This document shows, in pieces, positions 22,450 through 33,030 of a stretch of 64,000 bases of DNA (positions are counted from its first letter, which is position 1; the number at the start of each line of letters is the position of its first letter). Position numbers and translations under genes: made by a program. This DNA is from Cryptomeria japonica (taxonomy: Eukaryota; Streptophyta; Pinopsida; Cupressales; Cupressaceae), in assembly GCF_030272615.1 (NCBI RefSeq), contig NC_081411.1, positions 215,002,654 through 215,066,653 on the forward strand. The letters run 5' to 3'. The notes beneath the pieces are model-generated. The model worked only from the letters and a program-made list of their open reading frames with translations. It was not told the DNA's origin and made no database searches.

Positions 22450-23216
22450 TGAAAATGTGCTGATGAAAACCTATTGTAAAACCATAAAGATCAAACCACA
22501 AAAAATATAATTCCTACAATGAAATATCCACCATAAACCAATAGAGATACCTAAGATCATGCAAATCATCATAATAAAATAATATTACCATTCACATGTC
22601 AAGTAGGGTTCAATCTCTATTGTCTCCTATCTCCATTGATCTTGTTTAATATGTTTGCTCTCGGATTTAATGTATGCACAAGAGCTCAATAAAGAATAAA
22701 TTGTGGTTGATAGCTTTATCACAAGAAGGCTTGATTGCATAAGATTGATTAGGCACATTGATTAGGGTTGAAAAGGAAGAGGGAATCCTCTTATATAGAG
22801 AACACTGTAGGAAATGGAAGGATAAGATTAAGAGGTGTAAAGATAAATGGTCGGCTAAGATTAAAGGGTAGCTTAAGGAAATAAGGAAATAATGAAAAGG
22901 TAGGTGTTGTATGAATTAAGAGATGAATGACATGTGTCATGGGTAGAAAAGGCTAATGAATTAATTAAATAAATAAAGATTCATTTAATTAATAGAAGAA
23001 AGGGGATAACTAAATAAATCAAATATTTATTTAATTTAGGAGAAAGATTATTTAAATAAATACAATTATTTATTTAAATTAGAAAAAGGCTATAAGAGGC
23101 TAAAATGAATTAAATAAATAAATAAAGATTTATTTAATTAATAAATACTTAGGGTAAAATAATTAAATAAATAAAAATATTTATTTAATTAAAGAGGACA
23201 ATTTTAGGTGTCTATA
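22450..23216 (-). repeat. 3' LTR of another LTR family, minus strand
   Basis: On the minus strand this begins TATAGACACCTAAAATTG, directly after a purine tract at 23217-23232 (AAAGAGGGGCAAAA), the arrangement of PPT plus 3' LTR. TATATAAG at 22790-22797 is a likely TATA box. The left end is approximate, where similarity to element C stops. The U3 is full of AATTAAATAAAT words. Confidence 0.6.
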
Positions 23217-23232
23217 TTTTTGCCCCTCTTTG

Positions 23233-23844
23233 AGACAATGTAGCTTGTCGCGTTGGCTCAAAGAAGAAAAACTGATACAAAGTTGCAAATGATCACGTCT
23301 AGGTAGTGAAATGAGCATGTCTATGTGCAATAGGCACGTCTAGATTTGTTAGGTGTGTGTGTGATAAACAACCGCGTCTAGGATAAACAACTACATCTAA
23401 GTAAAGAAGCTCTATGTCTGTGATGAATAGGTGCATCTAGGGTAGGAAAGCACATTTATGAATGTTAAAACCATTTCTGTGAAGCAAAAATGTATCTATG
23501 TCTACTGAGGCTAGAATCGACATTTTTGTGATGAACATACATTGTCAATTGGATAAATTGTTGAGAGGATTCACTCAAATAGGTACCCTAGGGAGACAAA
23601 CTGAAGAATAGGCTAAAATTGACAATTCTACTATTGAGAGGATTCACTCAACAAGTGCCCTAAAACAATTAGGTTTGCTAAGTTGAGTATAGGATAAACC
23701 ATTGAATTGATAAAATTTGGTGAGTGCTCTAGCAAGACAGATATAGTGCAAAGTGACAAACATGTACAATAGGATAGGATGTATCGCCATGTGATAAACA
23801 TAAGCACTAGGATAGATGTAGAACTATGTGATGAACATGACTAC
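23233..23844 (-). other. Internal remnant next to the 22450-23216 LTR
   Basis: No ORF of note is visible. Short words such as CACGTCTAG and GTGATAAAC recur loosely. It is probably the 3' internal part of the same LTR element, cut on the right by the CACTA-like terminus. Confidence 0.4.
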
Positions 23845-24296
23845 CACTACACTAGTACATTTTGGGCTCATTTTCGATGGCCTATCGTCAAAATTTTGAC
23901 TATTTTTCGTCGGACTGCCGACAAACGAACCCGTCAAAAACTCGTCGTCGGACATTCCGATGGTGCCAGCTATCGTTGGAATTTCAACGACACTCTGAAC
24001 TCTTTTGACGACGGTCATGAGCACTCATCCGACGAGAGAAGGTCGTCAAGTGTAGAGCATCCTCGGCGGATGGACGTCGGAATTCCAACATCTATAAGGA
24101 ACTTGCACCAACGATGATTACGACGAGCGTCCGACAATAGAGTGTTGTCAGACATACAACATCCTTGTCGAACATTTCATTGATTTATGTTAGAATCCCG
24201 ATGCCAATTAGGAACTATGCACCGACAAGGATGTTGTTTGTCCGACGGTTTGGTCATCGGTGTAAATTTGGGAGGATGTTGAAATTCTGACGGTGA
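23845..24296 (+). mobile_element. CACTA-like terminus with subterminal repeats
   Basis: It starts CACTACACTAGTACATTTTG and is followed by dense, both-orientation CGTCGG/CCGACG words over about 440 bp. A CACTA-type terminal word followed by short subterminal repeats is the hallmark of En/Spm transposon ends. The matching inverted terminus was not found, so this may be a one-ended fragment. The ORF inside it has no known domain. Confidence 0.5.
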
Positions 24297-24332
24297 GTTA
24301 ATTTTAAAAAAAATAAAAATAATATGCATGCC

Positions 24333-25300
24333 TATAGACACCTAAAATTAATATTTGATTAATTTAAGCCTATCAACATAATTAATTAACTTAATTGTGT
24401 TATCTTTATTCCTCTCAGAATCAATTAAATCTAATTTAATTAATCTTGTCACTATTGGCCAATAATTAATTTATCAAATAAATTAATTATTCCCCTATTC
24501 CTCTAAAGTCCCCTCCAATAATTATTTCCTCTAAACCCACTTAGTTAATTAATTCTAAATTAATTAACCTAGTCATTTGATTCCTACAAATCACTTTTTC
24601 CTAATCCCACTCAACCTAATTAATCCTTTTTGAATCTCTCATAATCATGCTTATCATTATCCCTCAATTTTTAATTCCCACTCATGTCACATCAACGTTG
24701 AGCCTCTCAAAGAAATTCAAATTTCTTTGAATCCCTCAATGCATCCTTATTTTGGAATTTTTAATTCCTCAAGTTTGAAATTCAAATTTCTCCCCCTTTT
24801 TCCAAAGGAATTTTATATTCCTATTTATTTTCCCAAGGCACCCTTGATCCATGCCTTCTATCTCAAATCAATCTCAACCCTTCATAATCAAATCAATCTT
24901 GGCCCTCCATTGGCCTTCTCCAATCTATAAATTGGAGCCTATTATCCTCACAAATGAATCCACTTCTCATGCATTGTCATGCTGACTATTTCTTCTCTCA
25001 TCCTCTTCTAATCCAAATCCTTATCTATCTATCACAATCTAATCCAAATATCAATCCACCTATCTTGTTGAGCACAAGGCAAGTAATCCACATTCACTCC
25101 ATCTCTCTCCAACTCTCCATTAGTCAAACTTTGGAGCTAGCAAAGTTCGTGGAGGCGAGGAGGACAAGGAAGAGTTGCTTGCAATGGGAGCTTCATGAGT
25201 ATATTTTGTCTTTTTTTCATGATGTTCTTGTTTAATCTTTCTTGATATCTCATTTAAATGGTTGTTGGTTTTATTGAATATTAATCATGCACTAACCATT
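24333..25300 (+). repeat. LTR of the TATAGACACC family, plus strand
   Basis: It begins TATAGACACCTAAAATTAAT, the same start as the minus-strand LTR at 22450-23216 but in opposite orientation. TCTATAAA at 24924-24931 is a likely TATA box, followed by an R/U5-like segment. No purine tract precedes it, so it is a 5' or solo LTR. The right end is approximate. Confidence 0.5.
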
Positions 25301-25929
25301 TTATTGTGAGACAGTGTCAATTATAATGGTGCTTGTTGGTTCCCTTTTAGCATGTCCTACTAGATGGACCCAAGTAGTTCAATTTCAATTATACTGGGAT
25401 GAATTTCAATGCCATTTGGAATCCCACATGAAGCCACATTGATATTTTATCCATTAATGGTATTCATAATTCCAAGGGTGGTAGGTTGAGAGGGGTAATA
25501 AAAAATGATAGGAATGCGGTTTGAAGGTAAGGGTTGGCAAAAGGGATCGATGATGGCATGTACAACTCTAAAGTACCAATGAAGAGATGAGTGAAATAAA
25601 GTAATGGTTTGGAGGTGTGGTAAGGGAAGGTTAAATACCTTGATGGGAACAAAGAGAGAAGTAAAATTGAGAAGGGAGTCATTTTGGGAAGGTTAACTTT
25701 GTCACTCTAATTTCTAACACAAACTCATGAGATTTACTATGCTTTCATACTTTGACCTTTAGGGGACTTAGACCAACACTTGGAAGATAAAGGGGAAGAA
25801 TCTACATGAAAACTGATATCAAGGAAATTTTCAAAGTCAAAAAATGTGCATTTCAATCCATGACATGAGTTACGTGAAAAGGGGACATGACAAGTATAAC
25901 CTAACCAATTTATCTTTCCCTCAAGCAAT
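25301..25929. other. Spacer without recognisable gene
   Basis: Open stretches exist on the minus strand, but none resembles a family I know. The right part may be the 3' tail of the chromovirus pol. Confidence 0.4.
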
Positions 25930-26924
25930 TCAAAGCTTAGATATTCAAGAAAGTGTGGGCCTTCCCTTGTTGCATCCTTAGTAAGAATATTATTCTATCT
26001 AATCAAGTACTTGGTTATGGTTCTCTCTTGAATTTCCTTTTTTTGGTCTCTATGACTGTCTTAGAGACCAAGATGAGGAGGTATCTTCGAGGAAGGTTCA
26101 ATATGTTTTCCCAGTGCCCTCTTCAATTAGAATATATAAAACACATTATGCATTTTAATTTCATCTAGTAATTACAACTCATATGCTACCTCAACTACCT
26201 ACTTTTGGACCTTATATGGCCTCTAAAAGTGAGGAGCGAGTTTTTCATATTTGATTGCCTTTACGAATGACTTCTTGCAAGGCTACGATGAAAAAAATAC
26301 CAACACTCCTATTTCAAATGTTTCATCCATATGATGGCAATCAACACACATATTTTTGTTGATTTTATGGTTGTTGGAGATTATTTTTGAGTGAATTCGA
26401 AATGTATTAGCCTTGTAGGATCAAGTCACTTGCTCCTTGGACCTATTATCAAAATAAATAGGGTCAACAAATTTTTTAATCTTCATACCCATATAATATC
26501 ATGAAGGGGTTCAACTCAATGATAATATGATAAGTTGTATTATAGTTGTACTTCCCCAAGGGGATCCATTTTATCCATGCATTTTTCTAGTCCATTGCAT
26601 AGTTTTTTATTGCATTCCACCCATTTATTTACTATCTTAATTTGTTCATCCATTTGAAGGTAATTGTTAGTGTTGGGCGCGAATTTCGTTCCCACCAAAC
26701 AAAAGAGCCTTTTCTATATGCTCAAGGATTGAGTATGTATGTCACTCATAATTCTCTTAGGTGGTCCATGAAGCATAAACACTTCACTGAAGAACACTAA
26801 ATAGAAACCTATGGTTCCTTTTAATTCAAATAAATGATAAAGAGGTGTACATAATAAATGGGTTTTTCCACAACCATGTATATACAATCCTTGACTTGGA
26901 CCTTGAGGAGTCCTACAATGAATT

Positions 26925-27221
26925 CCTCGAGGCACTCACCCATTTTTCTTCATAATTGGCAAGGTATGAAACAATCTTATTGGACATGACTACTTAATTT
27001 TTTTCATTTGCAAATAAAAAAATCCTCGAGGCACTCACCCATTTTTCTTCATAATTGGCAAGGTATGAAACAATCTTATTGGACATGACTACTTTATTTT
27101 TTTCATTTGCAAATAAAAAAATCCTCGAGGCACTCACCCATTTTTCTTCATAATTGGCAAGGTATGAAACAATCTTATTGGACATGAATACTTTATTTTG
27201 TTTCATTTGCAAATAAAAAAA
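26925..27221 (-). repeat. Three 99-bp tandem units inside the integrase region
   Basis: Units start CCTCGAGGCACTCACCC at 26925 and 27024 and with the same word at 27123, nearly identical. Since 99 is a multiple of 3 the frame is kept, giving 33-residue peptide repeats (KIVSYLANYEEKWVSASR). They fall in the linker before the integrase core. Confidence 0.9.
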
Positions 27222-27629
27222 TCCTTGACCTATTAAAGGATGTCACCTTGGAGTCCCTTCCAAGTGCACCTATCTTTGATTTTCTTATTAGTTTTAAAAT
27301 ACTACTAGTGGCTCACAAAAAGAAAGTAATGGATTACCCTTAGAAATTTTGTCTTAATCTTAGATTCCTATAATCTTATCCTTTAGAGCATGAGTTCATT
27401 GGATATTAAGTACTTTTAATATGTTATTTCACTTTTAGAACACGAATATTTAATGTATTCTTTGTGTATTATGTGTCACATTAGTCTTCCAATTTGCTGA
27501 GATGTCGGACATTAAGCTCAAGGTTGCTCTCATAGATAAAGAATTAACAACACTATTTATTTTTCCCTTCACATACTTGAGATCAAAATCAAATGCTTTT
27601 AGTTTACCATTTTTTTTTTGTTTCTCATT

Positions 27630-27634
27630 CAAAT
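27630..27634 (+). other. Target-site duplication CAAAT, left copy
   Basis: CAAAT lies just before the LTR start TGTGTAGGGG. The second copy follows the other LTR at 40426-40430. Removing element B with one copy rejoins the chromovirus RNase H reading (FLNQKYL with NEKQKKNGKL), which confirms the boundaries. Confidence 0.95.
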
Positions 27635-29277
27635 TGTGTAGGGGAAAAAGCGAGACTAGGTTAACAAGCCCTAATCCTACCTTTTGACACACATTACGGA
27701 ATACGAAAGAGCCTAGAGGTATCACACAATTAGCTACTTCTTCTAGTGAAAGAGAGAGCCACGGGCTACCTATTAGGATTTCTATTCCTTTGTTGAAATT
27801 GGAAGATCAAATGATGCAAGTTCAATTCCTAATCCCAAAATGCAAGTATGAACTAATAACAAGATTGCAGAATTGAGATTAAACAATGAACAGCTATAAA
27901 CACAAGGACAAAACAAGAATGCAGATGCGTACCCAGAGTCAAAATCTGATTGAAAATGTTCAGGATGGGGGCGCGGGCGCCACTGTCCTGATTTTGTCCC
28001 AAAAAATGCACCTGAAACTGTTGTTTTGCACTCTGGAAAACTGTCGGAAATGTCGAAAAAATGTTATTTGTTAGGAGGACCAGGGCGCCCAGCGCCTCTG
28101 TCCCAGGGACCAGGGTGCCCAGTGCCCCTGTCCTGGCAGGACTAGGGCACCCAGCGCCCCTGTCCAGGTCTTTTGCTCTGGAATTTGATGTGGAGTGCTG
28201 TCTCAACCTGCTTTTCCCGGATCTGTCACCTACAACGTCGTCCGAGTCCCGAAACCTGCACTTATATCTGAAAAGGGTATGGGCGGCTATATAGGGTTTT
28301 GCCTTAGTCAAACCCCTGCTTCGGTGATTTCCACCTCCACGAATAGCCAAGTTGTATTGTAAAATGTATTGTGTGTGTAGACCTAGTGTGTGTGCAAGGT
28401 CCTAAAAATGCAAGCAAGCAAACTAGAGAAACCTAGAAAGTAAACCCTAATTGCTTGTAAATGATGATGTAAATACTCTAAATCAAGATGAAAAGTGATC
28501 TAAAGCATGAATAAAGGATATATTGAAGCTTATGCAAAGACATGAAAACAACATGAAATCATACCCAACCCCCAAGGGAGGAGTACAAGCCAATCTTCAG
28601 TCGGTAATCTCCTATTGTTCTTCAATGTCTTCCAAGCGCTAAATGGATGAATGAAATTGATAAATGCTTGATAGAAGGATGTTGAATGTTGTTGAAGTCT
28701 TCAAAGATCTGCTCTTTCGCTGCATATGAGGTTCCTCAAAACAAAAATCGGATCCCTTCAAACCCTAGATCGTAATTTCGTCTTTTGGCCGACCTAGAGA
28801 TTGAATTTCCCGCCAATTTCTTGGGGTTAAGCTTTATTTTGTGATTGGATTGTGCTCCTAAAATTTTGAAAAAAATGTCCGGGACCATGTGCACTCCGGG
28901 CGCCACGGTCTCGACAACTTTTCACCAAATTTTCAGGGCCGTCGGATATGATGATTTTAGAGAGAATCCCGAAGTTACAGGTGATTTCGAGATGTTTTGA
29001 CCCCCGAAACCAAGCCCTCAAGCTCAAAATAGGACTTAATTAGGGTTTTTGATTGAGTGATGTATTGGAGGAATAAAATGAAAAGGGCACACTTTAACGA
29101 AAGGGCCCAACTTTATGATGTAGAGGATGATGAAATAGGACCTTAGACCTAATTAATTTGATTAATTAAGTGCTAAAGGAGAAATGCAATGCAAAATGTA
29201 AAATGCACTAAGGCAAGTGCTAAACTAGGTGTGAAATTGTACCACCCTAGAAAGTGCGTACAATTTACGATGCTACA
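27635..29277 (-). repeat. 3' LTR of element B (1643 bp)
   Basis: It matches 38755-40425 throughout with scattered substitutions. It lacks 28 bp near 28760, where the other LTR has the promoter-like AGAGCTCTTATGTAGG stretch. Three 27-bp boxes lie at 28077-28103, 28107-28133 and 28139-28165. The hairpin lies at 28881-28912, with arms that pair through G-T wobbles. It ends in TGCTACA next to the PPT. Confidence 0.93.
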
Positions 29278-29297
29278 TTTAGCCCCCACTTTAGCGG
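29278..29297 (-). promoter_or_regulatory. Polypurine tract of element B
   Basis: On the minus strand it reads CCGCTAAAGTGGGGGCTAAA, immediately upstream of the 3' LTR. It is identical to the tracts of element A and of the gag-only element. Confidence 0.9.
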
Positions 29298-29849
29298 TCA
29301 TATGAGTAATACGTGCATATGCAAGCTAAAGTACAAAAAAGTAAACATCATTTGAAAAAGGATATATCCATAAGTTGTCGGACGAAGCCCCTAGCGGTAT
29401 CTGCAGTACACAGTTAGGAACCGCACCCTACAAAACACACGTTAGATTGCAAAATCACCTAATGCTTACTAAGGAAAGTGATGAAATTTTTGAGTAGCTA
29501 TAAGCCCCCCTTGTTTCGACTTGCTTATTAGGGAGGTGAAATACGGTAGCATGTTTACTTACGACAAATTGTGTAAGAGAGTATTGATGAGGGGTGTTCA
29601 CTGAATAGGCTTCATCAGAGCACTTTTTGGAACATCCCGAGAGTAAGGGAATGAAAATACAATTCCTACACAACAAACAGCTCAAAAATCGCATCTCCCA
29701 AACTCAAGTTATGATGAAATGAGTGATAGAGGAAAATTAGGGTTTCGAAAGTAAAGATAAAGAAATGAAAGTATATACTTTGAAAGTGACATTTGCATTT
29801 GTCACTTTGTTGATTTCGGAATACTGTTCATTGCAGCGGAGCCCACATA
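29298..29849 (-). other. Element B spacer between PPT and the antisense PMD gene
   Basis: No convincing gene lies here. The first 300 bp resemble the pre-PPT region of element A (about 4080-4390). On the plus strand this is where a promoter of the PMD gene would sit. I see no unambiguous TATA box. Confidence 0.5.
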
Positions 29850-29939
29850 GCCATCATCATGCCTTCACGATGACCGAAGCGTCCCACGAGGATTGAGATC
29901 CTGCGCCAGGCCGTGATCGACGACGAGCCACTGGACGAG

Positions 29940-30229
29940 GTGAGTTGACTGAGCGTTGACTTTTGATTTTCTGCATTTTGACTTTTTGTGATCATTTGCG
30001 GGCCCTGAAGTCTGACCCGAGCCCCACCCAGGGCGCCATGGTCCCTGTGGGGCGCCCTGGTCCCCTCAGGGCACCATGGTCCCTTCAGGGCGCCATGGTC
30101 CCTGACAGGGCGCCACGGTCCCAATCAGGGCTTGGCGAGGGATTTTAGGGTTAGCATACGATGTTCGACAGTTTGCATGAGTGATTTTGATGATTGAGTA
30201 CTAATTACAGTTATGTTTCTGTGTTTCAG
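29940..30229 (+). other. Predicted intron 1 of the PMD gene
   Basis: GAG then GTGAGT opens it, TACTAAT at 30199-30205 fits a branch point, and TGTGTTTCAG closes it. The codon phase on both sides agrees with the PMD frame. It holds five GC-rich tandem units. Confidence 0.6.
30029..30130 (+). repeat. Five tandem CAGGGCGCCATGGTCCC units in the PMD intron
   Basis: Units of about 19-21 bp (CAGGGCGCCATGGTCCC and variants with GCACC, GCGCCC or CACGG) stand head to tail. They are half of the palindromic box found in all the LTRs of this family. The antisense ORF that spans them is a repeat artefact. Confidence 0.85.
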
Positions 30230-31881
30230 GGTCTCCCATACATGAGAGAGCATACGATGGGAAAGATTCTTCGCAGTTTGCGAGATCAGATTCCGCGGCT
30301 GACTCAGGTAGAGAGAGACACATTGTCGATCGTGGGATTATGGTATGCGATCCTCATGCCAGCCATTCGGTTCCATCCTGCGATGTTGATGGCACTGATG
30401 GAGCGATGGGATCCTGACACATTCACATTTCATCTTCTATAGGGGAGCTGACGGTTACACTTGAGGATGTGTACCGCATACTTCGTCTTCCTATCAGAGG
30501 AGCTACTGTTACATATGCGACTGATCGGTCAGTGGAAGACCATCAGAGAGAGCAGGTATATTGCATAGGGAGAGTCATGCCGAGCAAGATGAGAGGTTGC
30601 ATCATGGTCAGCTGGCTCTTACATCCTACAGGAGAGGTGCCCCTTGTGAGATGCCTTATGATCGCCATCATAGCACTAGCCGTCTGCCCTAATGGGCGAG
30701 GTACGCATATGCATGGGGGTCTCACATGGTGCATCAGAGCTATGGAGAGACACAGGAGAGTGTATGCTTGGGGTCGGAGTATGCTTGCACATCTCTATCA
30801 CGACCTTGAGGAGTATGTGTTTGGACAGGGTTGCAGCTTGATGACATGCACACTCCTACAGGTGTGGGTATTTGAGCACTTCACATGCACCAGGCCTGTC
30901 GGCTTTCCGATGAGTATGGCTAGCGAGCGACCTAGGGTGTTTGCTTATCCACTTATCAGCGAGTGGAGATTTGGAGATCTGTTATATTAGAGAGTGATTT
31001 TTGATAGACTGACAGCTGAGGTGACCGTGTGGAGACCCTATCTGCAGATGCACAGATGGGATGGGATGGAGAGACAGTTAGCATTCTTACAGAGGAACCG
31101 CCTACTACAGGGATGATATTCACATATCATAGTCCCATTCTACTTCGACTGAGTACGGAGGCAGTTTGGGCTAGAGCAGTGTGTTCTAGCTGATGTGCCC
31201 ATCTATACTCGACACTCACGAGTCCTTCCCAGACCTAGAGCAGTAGCGAGACCGATGATAGATGACATCGAGACTACAGATATATTGGGATCTGATCAGG
31301 ATGTAGTCACTGATTACTCTGCAGAGCTTGGAGCACAGCGCAGGTATGTCTCATGGTTTATGAGATCATACCCAGGGTGTATCTTTCCACCAGATCACCC
31401 GATAGGCCATCCAGGCCCATGGAGACATGGAGGCCGAGATGAGGACCAGGGATCCAGGTCAGAGGAGCCAGAGGAGGGAGAGGGTCAGGAGGAGGCAGGA
31501 GATCCTGATCCACCCATAGGAGATCAGCCTAGTGCCGAGGAGGAGGAGGAGGAGGACACAGATATAGATGAGGATGATGAGGATGTAGGTGAGGATGCGA
31601 ACGAGGACGAGGATGAGGATGATGAGGAGGACGATGAGGAGGAGGATAGAGATGATGAGGAGGGGTCAGATGCAGCTCCCCACCATTCAGGAGATGATAC
31701 CATAGCTCTGGATCCTCCTCTTATTCCCCAAAAGGGGGAACATGAGGCGATACAGAGACCTGTTTCTAGTACCGTCCAGCCTACACCTGTCGTGCACAGA
31801 TTATTTGAGCGAGGGGAGCCTAGTAGTTCCCAGTCACAGATGCTACCATATCATGATCCCTACTGGCATGAGGGAGATCCA

Positions 31882-31963
31882 GGTATAGTAGGTTTATATT
31901 GATTGATTAATGTTTTGATGATATAGAATGGTACTAATACAAAAGTCTGTTCTACTGCTACAG
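31882..31963 (+). other. Possible intron 2 of the PMD gene
   Basis: GGTATAGTAGG near 31880 and CTACTGCTACAG ending at about 31963 could be splice sites. The downstream open stretch (QKWRSLIQQAVTDISTMAQ) would then be a last exon, ending about 32226. The evidence is the sites and continued low-complexity coding only. Confidence 0.3.
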
Positions 31964-32226
31964 CTAATGTGCAGAAGTGGCGTTCCCTGATTCAGCAAGC
32001 AGTGACAGACATTTCCACGATGGCACAGATCCCTAGTTCCTCCCAGATTTCTTATAGGCCTCAGGGGAACGCGGGTCGTCATGAGGACTTGTTTTCCCCA
32101 TTCCAAGTACAGGTAGACATATGGAGAGAGAGAGAGAGTCCTATCAGAGGACCTTCAGTGGGCACGGTGAGATCTAGCAGCTGCTTAGGCCGAGGCTTCC
32201 TCCTATCGCGCGATCCTTATGGATAG

Positions 32227-32424
32227 GGATCATAGGAGTTCCTCTCGGAGTCACTCATGGTCTATATCGCGCTACACACCTATGGGTCCACCTGCATGGC
32301 TGGATCAGGAGGGAGCATCTAGTTGACACTCTCCAGCCACCAGCCCTAGGGATAGGAGATGATTTTATGATGATTTTGGATGGGTCATATTTTGGATGTA
32401 CAGTGACCTATATTTGTATACGAT

Positions 32425-32513
<89 letters not shown>

Positions 32514-33030
32514 CATGCTTCTCTTTGTCTCAAATGTTTTATCTTTAATGCTTAAAACAATGTATATTTTGCTTTGATTAAATCTAATACATTTGGTAGA
32601 TGTACATGTATGTTCAGGATTTAATTTCCATGTGATTGATTTCTCAATGCTCCATGATTAAATTGATACATGTGTGACTTAATTAAAATATTTAATCAAG
32701 TACTACATTGATGATAGGGAAGAAATATGCATTAAGTCTAAGAATCATATAACTAATGTGATTTAATTTTGAACTTAAACACGACATGATACAATCCTAC
32801 TTAACGCATAAGACATTGCGAAATATGCTAGCATAATGGAAATGTAAATCTTTTACAATTTACATAAATGAATTCAAGACAAACTATGAAGTAAGGAGAC
32901 ACGCTTGTCAAGAACGAAGCAATATAGATTAAACACCATAACATTTAATTCTATTTTGCTCTAATTAGGAGATACTAACATATTACCCAATGTTGAAGAA
33001 CTGAAAAGAAGATAAATAAGGAATGAAGAA
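32227..33030 (-). other. Element B spacer after integrase, with a TA microsatellite
   Basis: A pure (TA)n run of about 80 bp occupies 32427-32507. The rest is A+T-rich with no gene. It separates the convergent 3' ends of integrase and the antisense PMD gene, where terminators for both would be expected. Confidence 0.7.

Larger units (their letters stand above)
25930..27634 (-). mobile_element. Chromovirus-type Ty3/gypsy, 3' part of pol (left of insertion)
   Basis: Read on the minus strand from 27634, the end of RNase H comes first (NEKQKKNGKLKAFDFDLKYV, then GKINSVVNSLS, where GK-N-ADALS is usual). Integrase linker repeats follow, then EEFIVGLLKVQVKDCIYMVV, VFMLHGPPKRIMSD and GTKFAPNTNNYLQMDEQIK. 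The integrase tail near 26200 reads like HNVFYIFLKRALGKHIEPSS with errors. Many stops and frameshifts are present. The missing upstream half lies at 40426, on the far side of element B. The subfamily assignment rests on integrase wording; a chromodomain was not convincingly seen. Confidence 0.75.
29850..31902 (+). pseudogene. Plant mobile domain (PMD) gene, antisense inside element B
   Basis: The predicted exon 1 ends at 29939 (EILRQAVIDDEPLDE). A 290-bp intron follows, then GLPYMREHTMGKILRSL at 30230. The PMD core reads MALMERWDPDTFTFHLL, GELTVTLEDVYRILRLPIRG, LAHLYHDLEEYVFG, LLQVWVFEHFTCTRPV and RRQFGLEQCVLADVPIY. This is the domain (PF10536) of Arabidopsis MAIN/MAIL1 and of several transposons. 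A long acidic tail (EEEEEEDTDIDEDDEDVG) occupies 31500-31700. Breaks seen are one frameshift at about 30440 and stops at about 30988, 31117 and 31149. The known host proteins act in silencing and genome stability; the role of the transposon copies is unknown. Confidence 0.75.

Noticed and set aside
25737-25928. Chromodomain at the end of the chromovirus integrase
   Set aside because: Position would fit, but I could not find the aromatic and acidic pattern convincingly in any frame.
26925-27221. CRISPR-like array
   Set aside because: The three 99-bp units abut with no spacers and encode integrase-linked peptide. This is a tandem duplication in a plant transposon.
29828-30124. Minus-strand 98-codon ORF with GPW repeats
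   Set aside because: It is the antisense reading of the GC-rich intron repeats; its repeats come from the DNA units and it has no independent support.
30194-30442. PMD gene starting at the ATG at 30194
   Set aside because: That ATG lies inside the predicted intron; the domain reading begins after the splice site at 30230.
32367-32555. Tyr-Ile repeat ORF
   Set aside because: It is a translation of the (TA)n microsatellite.
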